A stretch of 64,000 nt of DNA, taken from NCBI RefSeq assembly GCF_009602435.1, contig NZ_VZDQ01000023.1, positions 310,001 through 374,000 of the forward strand, in the 5' to 3' direction. The stretch is from Sediminibacillus terrae. GTDB lineage: Bacteria > Bacillota > Bacilli > Bacillales > Amphibacillaceae. Under the pieces are notes generated by a model, which was given only the letters and a program-made list of their open reading frames with translations, ran no database searches and was not told the origin of the DNA. Every line of letters starts with the position of its first letter. Within the stretch, counting starts at the first letter, position 1. A program made the position numbers and the translations under genes. Below, in pieces: positions 58,453 to 64,000 of the stretch.

Positions 58453-59175
58453 TCAGCGAGGCATCTGGAGTTTGAATTTGTATTTGTCTGCACGGTAGGC
58501 GGATTTCACGTATTCGAACGGTTCATCATTGCTTAAGTAGGTGAGTCGTTCGATCAATAAGACGGGATCGCCTGGATTCAGCTGTAGGTGTTCGATTTCT
58601 TTTTCATTGGCAAGTGCCGATTCGATTTCCTGATTGGCATGTTTGATGGTGAACCCTAATGTGCTTTCAATATAGTCATAGAACGACGGAGCAAAGTCAT
58701 CTCTCGTCATGTTCCCAGCGATTTTTTTTGAAGTATAGATGGTTTCGACGGCCAGTGGCGCTTGATCCGCCATCCGGATCCGCTCGATTTTAAAAATGGA
58801 CGCGCCTACTTCCACCGCAAGATTGGCGGCCAGTTTTTCATCTGCTACAATCTCTTCAAAACTGACTAGTCTGCTGGAAGGTTGGAGGCCGCGAGCCCGC
58901 ATATCCTCACTGAAGCTGGTCAGTCCCTGTAAATTTTGCTCGAATTTTTGCTCGGCAACGAAGGTGCCTTTGCCTTTTTGCCGGAACAGCAATCCTTCAG
59001 CCGCCAGATTGTTGATCGCCTGTCTGACGGTCATCCGGCTGATATGATGTTTCTCGGCATATTCCCGTTCGGAAGGGAGCAGTTCTCCCGGCTTGAGCTG
59101 CTCGGTTTTGATCAGCTGTTTGATTTCTTCTTCCAATTGATAATATATAGGTAACGGCGAATTTTTATCGACCAT
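58453..59175 (-). CDS. nagR: GntR family regulator of amino-sugar use (NagR/YvoA-like)
   Basis: A 240-residue GntR/HutC-type regulator: N-terminal winged helix (LPSEREYAEKHHISRMTVRQ, AINNLAAEGLLFRQKGKGTF) and a C-terminal UTRA effector domain that binds GlcNAc-6-P or GlcN-6-P in NagR. It is divergent from nagAB and near nagE; matching operators lie before both. AGGAGAAGG precedes ATG 59175. Confidence 0.92.
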   Translation of the reverse strand: MVDKNSPLPIYYQLEEEIKQLIKTEQLKPGELLPSEREYAEKHHISRMTVRQAINNLAAEGLLFRQKGKGTFVAEQKFEQNLQGLTSFSEDMRARGLQPSSRLVSFEEIVADEKLAANLAVEVGASIFKIERIRMADQAPLAVETIYTSKKIAGNMTRDDFAPSFYDYIESTLGFTIKHANQEIESALANEKEIEHLQLNPGDPVLLIERLTYLSNDEPFEYVKSAYRADKYKFKLQMPR

Positions 59176-59251
59176 ATCCTTCTCCTTTCATCAGTTGGCT
59201 TGTTTGGGAAAACTAACGTATCTTTAAAAATTTTATCAAAATATTCGGGCT

Positions 59252-59293
59252 AAGTATATACTTATCTTAATGTATAGACAACTATATCTCATT
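59252..59293. promoter_or_regulatory. nagR-nagA intergenic operators
   Basis: TGTATAGACAACTATATCTC (59271-59290) matches the site before nagE. A 12-bp perfect palindrome, AAGTATATACTT (59252-59263), lies next to it on the nagR side and could be a second site or the -10 region of nagR. Confidence 0.65.
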
Positions 59294-59357
59294 ATGATAC
59301 CTTAAAAGTAACTTCAGGCGATGATTTTTGCAATAAAATGAAAAGAGGCGAGCGACA

Positions 59358-60551
59358 GTGGCGAAGGAAAACACGTTACTTATAAAAAATGTCAAGGTTT
59401 TCGCGGAAGAAGAAGTCATCGAAAACGGATATTTGATAGCTGAACAAGGAAAAATAACGGAAATCGGCCACATGAGTCAACTGAAAGATCACAAATTCAC
59501 GACAGCGACCAATATAGACGCGAAAGGTCTCAATGCCGTCCCGGGATTTATCGACGGGCATATTCATGGTGCCGACGGTGCTGACGTCATGGATGCGACC
59601 CCGGAAGCATTGGAGACCATGGCTTCAGCCCTCCCAAAAGAAGGAACCACCAGTTTTCTTGCAACGACCATTACCCAATCAGAGGACAATATCCACCGCG
59701 CATTGGCGAACGTGGCATCTTATCAAAACAAGCCGGCACAAGCTGAAATCATCGGCATCCACTTAGAAGGACCGTTTATCGAGGAAAAGAAAGCAGGTGC
59801 ACAGCCGAAGGAGCACATCCTCGCTCCGGAGGTCGAACAATTTGAAAAATGGCAGCGTATTTCCGGTAATAAAATCAAGACGATTACGATGGCTCCGGAA
59901 AAAGACGTGGAGGGAGCACTGATCAGGTATCTCGCCAGTCAAGGCATTAACGTTTCGGCAGGTCACACCGCAGCAACGATTGCCGATATGCGAATAGCGG
60001 TCGAGCACGGTGTCAGACAGGTTACCCATTTATGCAACGCCATGTCGCCGATTCATCACCGGGATATCGGGGTGGTAGGAGCGGCTCTCACTTTGGAAGA
60101 ACTGAAAAGCGAGTTGATTGCCGATAAAATTCATGTCTCTCCGGAAATGATCGGTTTCATTTACCAAAACATTGGCAGTGAACGGCTCCTGCTCATAACC
60201 GACGCGCTCCGGGCAAAGTGCTTGCAACCGGGGACCTATGATCTTGGTGGACAGGAAGCGACGGTAACAGAGGACAGGGCGACGTTAAGTGACGGAACCC
60301 TGGCCGGATCAATCTTAAAAATGAATCAAGGCGCGAAAAATATACTGGAAACAACCAATGCGACGTTGCGGGACATTATCAACATGACGGCAGTGAATCC
60401 GGCAAAACAAATCAATATGTACGAGAGAAAAGGCAGCCTTGCTCCGGGCAAAGATGCCGACATTTTGCTGGTGGAAGATGATGTATCGGTAAAATATACG
60501 TTTTGCCGCGGAGAATTGGCATATGAGGAGGCGGACAAAAGTGGAAATTAA
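59358..60551 (+). CDS. nagA: N-acetylglucosamine-6-phosphate deacetylase
   Basis: A 397-residue metallohydrolase. The metal site has DGHIHG, the Glu of HLEGPF, HTAATIADM and HLCNAMSPIHHR; the catalytic Asp is in LITDALRA. It turns GlcNAc-6-P into glucosamine-6-P. It starts with GTG and overlaps nagB by 11 nt. It serves both the PTS (nagE) and the muropeptide pathway via MurQ. Confidence 0.95.
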   Translation: MAKENTLLIKNVKVFAEEEVIENGYLIAEQGKITEIGHMSQLKDHKFTTATNIDAKGLNAVPGFIDGHIHGADGADVMDATPEALETMASALPKEGTTSFLATTITQSEDNIHRALANVASYQNKPAQAEIIGIHLEGPFIEEKKAGAQPKEHILAPEVEQFEKWQRISGNKIKTITMAPEKDVEGALIRYLASQGINVSAGHTAATIADMRIAVEHGVRQVTHLCNAMSPIHHRDIGVVGAALTLEELKSELIADKIHVSPEMIGFIYQNIGSERLLLITDALRAKCLQPGTYDLGGQEATVTEDRATLSDGTLAGSILKMNQGAKNILETTNATLRDIINMTAVNPAKQINMYERKGSLAPGKDADILLVEDDVSVKYTFCRGELAYEEADKSGN

Positions 60552-61272
60552 ACAAGTAGAGGACTACCAAGCTATGAGCGTGGCCGGCGCCCAATTAATC
60601 ATGGAAACAGTGAACAGACTGGAAAAACCGGTGCTCGGTCTGGCGACAGGCTCGACCCCCGAGGGCGTTTATCAACGCCTGATAGAGGCACATCGAAGTG
60701 ACCAAGTATCCTTCCGGAGTGCGACAACCTTCAACCTTGATGAATATGTCGGAATGCAGGGAAGCGACCCGCACAGCTATCGTTATTTCATGGACGAAAA
60801 GTTTTTTGACCATATTGATATCGATAAACAAAAGACTTTCGTGCCGAATGGAGAGGCGGATGATCTAGAGAGCGAGTGCCGTCGGTATGAGCAGCTGCTG
60901 AAGGATCATAAAGAAATCGATCTTCAATTATTAGGAATTGGTACGAACGGCCATATTGGTTTCAACGAACCGGGAACTCGGTTTACGACGAAAACTCATG
61001 TTGTTGATCTGGCAGCTTCAACCAGAAAAGCAAATGCCCGTTTCTTTGAGAATGAGCAGGAGGTACCAAAACAAGCAATCACGATGGGAATCGCCACCAT
61101 CATGAATAGCAAGCAGATTGTGTTGCTCGTATCAGGGGAGAAAAAGGCCCGGGCATTAGATCAACTGCTGCACGGTAAAGTATCGGAGGACTTTCCCGCA
61201 TCAATCTTGCAAAAACATCCCAATGTTCAAGTCATCGCCGACAAAGCAGCATTATCGAAGGTTAGTGTTTAG
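60541..61272 (+). CDS. nagB: Glucosamine-6-phosphate deaminase
   Basis: A 243-residue NagB with LGLATGSTPEGVYQRL, TFNLDEYVGM (catalytic Asp) and GIGTNGHIGFNEPG (catalytic His/Glu). It gives fructose-6-P and ammonia. GAGGAGG is spaced for GTG 60541, inside the end of nagA; the upstream ATG 60523 would place the site inside the gene. It is 243 residues, typical of Bacillus NagB. Confidence 0.95.
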   Translation: MEIKQVEDYQAMSVAGAQLIMETVNRLEKPVLGLATGSTPEGVYQRLIEAHRSDQVSFRSATTFNLDEYVGMQGSDPHSYRYFMDEKFFDHIDIDKQKTFVPNGEADDLESECRRYEQLLKDHKEIDLQLLGIGTNGHIGFNEPGTRFTTKTHVVDLAASTRKANARFFENEQEVPKQAITMGIATIMNSKQIVLLVSGEKKARALDQLLHGKVSEDFPASILQKHPNVQVIADKAALSKVSV

Positions 61273-61310
61273 GCAATCCAGTGATTTTTCACAGAGGGAT
61301 TGCCTTTCCT
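61271..61310 (+). terminator. Terminator after nagB
   Basis: AGGCAATCC pairs with GGATTGCCT, followed by TTCCTCTTTCC. The T-run is interrupted. Confidence 0.7.
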
Positions 61311-61362
61311 CTTTCCTTTAAAAAATTTCCCGGGAAATAATTGTTTTTTGTCGAAAAAACGG

Positions 61363-61995
61363 TCAAACATCGATTTCCAAGTATGAGTTCCCCTCGGCTG
61401 TGATTTCAGCCTGGTCACTGGTCAAATCGACGATCCACTCGGTGAACGCTTCTTCCTGTCCACTTTCGACATAGACGGAGAATTCCACGTTTTCCTGATA
61501 GCCAATTTCCTTCAACAAATGTGGCGAATTCCGGAGCTGGTTTTCCAATTTGCCGAGCAGGGCATAGTCGACCGTGATAAGAAATTTTTGCATCAGCTGG
61601 CGTTTTACGATGCCGGTTGTCTCCAGAGCCTGGGAGGTGGTGCTCGAATATGCACGGATCAGTCCTCCGGCTCCGAGCTTGATTCCTCCGAAATAACGGG
61701 TGACCACAACTGCAGTATCTTTAAGGTCTTTCTTTTTCAAAACCTCGAGAATGGGAACGCCGGCAGTTCCGCTCGGTTCGCCATCATCATTGGCTTTTTG
61801 AATAAGGTTCTGTTCACCGATCATATAAGCAGAACAGTTGTGGGTGGCATCATGATGTCTTTTTTTGATTTCACTGATGAATGCTTGTGCTTCTTCTTCG
61901 GTTTCTACTCTTTTCACATGGCCGATAAAGCGCGATTTTTGAATAACGATTTCATCGGAACCGTCGGATTTTACGGTAAAATAGCTATTTAGCAT
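61363..61995 (-). CDS. yvyE: YigZ/IMPACT family protein
   Basis: A 210-residue protein with the YigZ signature KSRFIGHVKRVETEEEAQAF, HNCSAYMIG, DDGEPSGTAG and VVTRYFGGIKLGAGGL, and a C-terminal DUF1949 domain. IMPACT-family proteins are linked to translation stress, but the role in bacteria is unclear. In B. subtilis yvyE lies next to and divergent from degS, as here, so the symbol is by synteny. AGGAGG lies before ATG 61995. Confidence 0.93.
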   Translation of the reverse strand: MLNSYFTVKSDGSDEIVIQKSRFIGHVKRVETEEEAQAFISEIKKRHHDATHNCSAYMIGEQNLIQKANDDGEPSGTAGVPILEVLKKKDLKDTAVVVTRYFGGIKLGAGGLIRAYSSTTSQALETTGIVKRQLMQKFLITVDYALLGKLENQLRNSPHLLKEIGYQENVEFSVYVESGQEEAFTEWIVDLTSDQAEITAEGNSYLEIDV

Positions 61996-62208
61996 CTTGC
62001 ATTTAACCTCCTAAATCTTCATTATATAAAGTAAGAACAAGTGCCGCAAATAATTGAGAATCTGCTGGCTGCGCGTGTGGGGCTTTTTTGGGCAACTTGG
62101 AAATATTTGAAGGAACTTTTTTATGAAAAATTTAGCAGTACAGGGGAAATTACCCCCATAAGCCTGATTTATCCTTCGAATGTACTATGAGGAGATAGGT
62201 GGAGAAAG

Positions 62209-63354
62209 ATGACAAAGAAAGCAGATGAGAAAGCATTGGACCATATTATAACTGAGATGATCGATACCGTGGAAAACAGTAAGGATGAAGTCTTTTACAT
62301 AGGCGAAGAGTCACGTAAAGAATATGAACAGCTGCAAAATGAATTAGCTGAAACAAAGCGTAAGGTCATCCATGTTATCGAAGAAGGCGACGATCTCGAA
62401 CAAAAAGTGCGGTTCTCCAGAATTAGACTATCCGAAGTTAGTAAGCATTTTGATAATTTTACAGAAAAAGAAATCAGAGAAGTTTATGATCAAACCCATA
62501 CGTTACAATCCGAGCTGACAATGAAACGGGAAAAAGAAAGAAACCTCCGTGAAAAACGTGATGAAATCGAGCGCCGCCTCCGCTCACTGGAACAGACAGT
62601 CAAGCGCGCGGAAGGGCTGGTCGGAAAAATTTCGGTTGTGCTGAATTACTTGAATGATGATTTCAAGCAGGTTTCCGAAGTCCTGCAGGATGCTCAGCAA
62701 AAACAGGAATTTGGTTTGAAGATCATTGAAGCACAAGAAGAGGAACGCAGACGTCTTTCCCGCGAAATGCACGATGGTCCGGCCCAGATGTTGGCTAACA
62801 TCCTTTTGCGCTCTGAACTGGTCGACCGGACTTTCCGCGAGCGGAGTGTGGAAGAAGCTGTCCAGGAAATGAAAAGCATGCGGAAAATGGTCCATACTTC
62901 TTTGTCGGAAGTAAGAAGGATCATTTATGATTTGCGGCCGATGGCTCTCGATGATCTCGGGCTTGTTCCGACAATCAAAAAATACCTGACGAATACCGAA
63001 GAATATAACCGGATCAAAATCCAATTCACACCGCTTGGCGAGCAACGGCGACTGGATACCAAGTATGAAGTTGCCTTGTTCCGTTTAATGCAGGAATCTG
63101 TGCAAAATGCCGTCAAACATTCAGAGGCGAACTTGATCCAAGTGAAAATGGAAATCATGGAGGACAAAGTTGGATTGGTCATCAAGGATAATGGGAAAGG
63201 GTTTGAAATGGGCAACAGAAGGGAAAAGTCATTCGGTATCATCGGTATGAAGGAACGAGTGGAAATGTTGGATGGGGAAATCGACATTTACTCTAAAATC
63301 AACGAAGGCACTTCCGTCATTATCAATGTGCCGTTGAACCAGCCGGAAGAATAG
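62209..63354 (+). CDS. degS: Sensor histidine kinase DegS
   Basis: A 381-residue soluble kinase: N-terminal coiled coil (about residues 30-150), HisKA_3 with His188 in REMHDGPAQMLANILLRSEL, and HATPase domain with DNGKGFEM and SFGIIGMKERVEML. DegS phosphorylates DegU and controls competence, secreted enzymes, motility and biofilm. AGGAGATAGG precedes ATG 62209. Upstream, 61996-62208, lies the divergent promoter region to yvyE. Confidence 0.96.
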   Translation: MTKKADEKALDHIITEMIDTVENSKDEVFYIGEESRKEYEQLQNELAETKRKVIHVIEEGDDLEQKVRFSRIRLSEVSKHFDNFTEKEIREVYDQTHTLQSELTMKREKERNLREKRDEIERRLRSLEQTVKRAEGLVGKISVVLNYLNDDFKQVSEVLQDAQQKQEFGLKIIEAQEEERRRLSREMHDGPAQMLANILLRSELVDRTFRERSVEEAVQEMKSMRKMVHTSLSEVRRIIYDLRPMALDDLGLVPTIKKYLTNTEEYNRIKIQFTPLGEQRRLDTKYEVALFRLMQESVQNAVKHSEANLIQVKMEIMEDKVGLVIKDNGKGFEMGNRREKSFGIIGMKERVEMLDGEIDIYSKINEGTSVIINVPLNQPEE

Positions 63355-63650
63355 CAGAAACGAGGATTGTCGTAATTTGTTGACCATAAAATCTTAGAGA
63401 AACTGGCACAAATTAATACAAATCCAACTATATCATGTATAATAAAGAGAAAGAGACATGCTGCGACAGCAGATAAGGTTTAGTAACTGGTGGTAGAAAT
63501 CATAGCAACTATTACAACAAGAGGAAAAATCAACGCGCATGGCGGCGGGAAGCTGCTGCCCCTGTTACATGTTGATTTATTCTGGCCATTGGCGGGCATG
63601 CATTTCCCGCTGAAGGAAGTTTCACTTCATGCAATTAGGAGGAGCAGAGT
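63355..63650 (+). other. degS-degU intergenic region
   Basis: Nearly 300 nt without a gene. It has a long imperfect hairpin (GCGGGAAGC near 63545 with the GCGGG/CCCGC arms around 63590-63612). In B. subtilis degU has its own promoter in this gap, but I cannot point to a convincing one here. AGGAGGAG precedes degU. Confidence 0.4.
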
Positions 63651-64000
63651 ATGACAACCAACATATTACTAGTCGATGACCACAAGTTATTCCGTGAAGG
63701 TGTGAAAAGAATTCTAGATTTCGAGCCTTCATTCAATGTTGTCGCCGAAGGAGATGACGGTTCCACTGCTGTGAAGCTGGTGGAAGAGTTCAATCCGGAT
63801 GTCGTATTGATGGACATCAATATGCCGAATCTCAATGGTGTCCAGGCAACGTCGGATTTGATTGAAAAACACCCGGACATAAGCGTCATTATTTTATCGA
63901 TCCATGATGACGAGAACTATGTCACACATGCTTTGAAAACCGGTGCGCAAGGATATTTGTTGAAGGAAATGGATTCCGATGCGTTGATCGAAGCAATCAA
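63651..64000 (+). CDS. degU: Response regulator DegU (partial, runs off the window)
   Basis: The first 116 residues show a NarL-type receiver: [20 protein letters not shown], phospho-acceptor Asp55 in [12 protein letters not shown], and [11 protein letters not shown] with the conserved Lys. The DNA-binding LuxR-type domain lies beyond the right edge. AGGAGGAG is spaced for ATG 63651. Partner of DegS. Confidence 0.95.
   Translation, partial: MTTNILLVDDHKLFREGVKRILDFEPSFNVVAEGDDGSTAVKLVEEFNPDVVLMDINMPNLNGVQATSDLIEKHPDISVIILSIHDDENYVTHALKTGAQGYLLKEMDSDALIEAI

Overview
The window looks like chromosome from a low-GC Gram-positive of the family Bacillaceae. The evidence is strong AGGAGG-type ribosome binding sites, cre-like sites, a SinI/SinR pair, a YwrC/YwrD/chromate-transporter neighbourhood, NagA/NagB/NagR, and at the right end the order yvyE-degS-degU known from Bacillus. 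The moderate GC content and the GGGGTCAGTCCCC-type repeats would fit a halophilic or marine genus such as Halobacillus or Virgibacillus, but the genus is a guess. I saw no tRNA, rRNA, CRISPR array or prophage.

Layout. 1-5154: end of a sugar ABC transporter operon with LacI regulator, DUF624 protein and GH1 beta-glucosidase. 5256-6103: SurA-like lipoprotein. 6112-8813 (minus): 5-oxoprolinase pxpBCA plus a frameshifted small gene. 8972-10779: ArAE-type membrane protein and an IDEAL-domain protein. 10957-19958: Lrp-type regulator divergent from a peptide ABC transporter, a cytosolic gamma-glutamyltransferase and two half-size chromate transporters. 19959-20643: no gene on the plus strand, but a probable structured RNA on the minus strand. 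20644-22416: an SDR and an aldo/keto reductase-like protein. 22769-31126: membrane-tethered sugar sensor, YesM/YesN-type two-component pair, sugar ABC transporter and Gfo/Idh/MocA oxidoreductase. 31266-31675: a frameshifted gene. 31810-41266: a nine-gene muropeptide import and recycling operon (MurR-type regulator, serine hydrolase, Opp-type transporter, MurQ, AnmK). 42332-48691: LacI regulator with an apparent AUA start, TRAP transporter, KdgK-like kinase, hexulose-phosphate synthase and isomerase. 49092-53161 (minus): PBP3-like transpeptidase, LCP protein, class D sortase. 53533-54184: c-di-GMP-I riboswitch, sinI, sinR. 55373-55966: RAYT transposase. 56127-61272: GlcNAc PTS, NagR, NagA, NagB. 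61363-64000: yvyE, degS and the start of degU.

Three themes link the parts. First, cell-wall sugar salvage: the muropeptide operon makes GlcNAc-6-phosphate (MurQ), and NagA/NagB, encoded 20 kb away, carry it to fructose-6-phosphate. Second, lifestyle switching: a c-di-GMP riboswitch sits directly before sinI, and degS/degU lie 9 kb downstream. Third, about 25 copies of a short palindrome (GGGGTCAGTCCCC, GGGGACAGTCCC and relatives), sometimes with a tail like TGGTAGAGYGGTAAAG, lie between genes throughout the window and flank the RAYT gene on both sides. This is a REP/RAYT system. The strongest candidates for something little described are the riboswitch-sinI-sinR arrangement, the ABC-type muropeptide operon with AnmK in a Gram-positive, the TRAP-kinase-HPS-PHI operon, and the rod-shaped minus-strand RNA near 20.4 kb.
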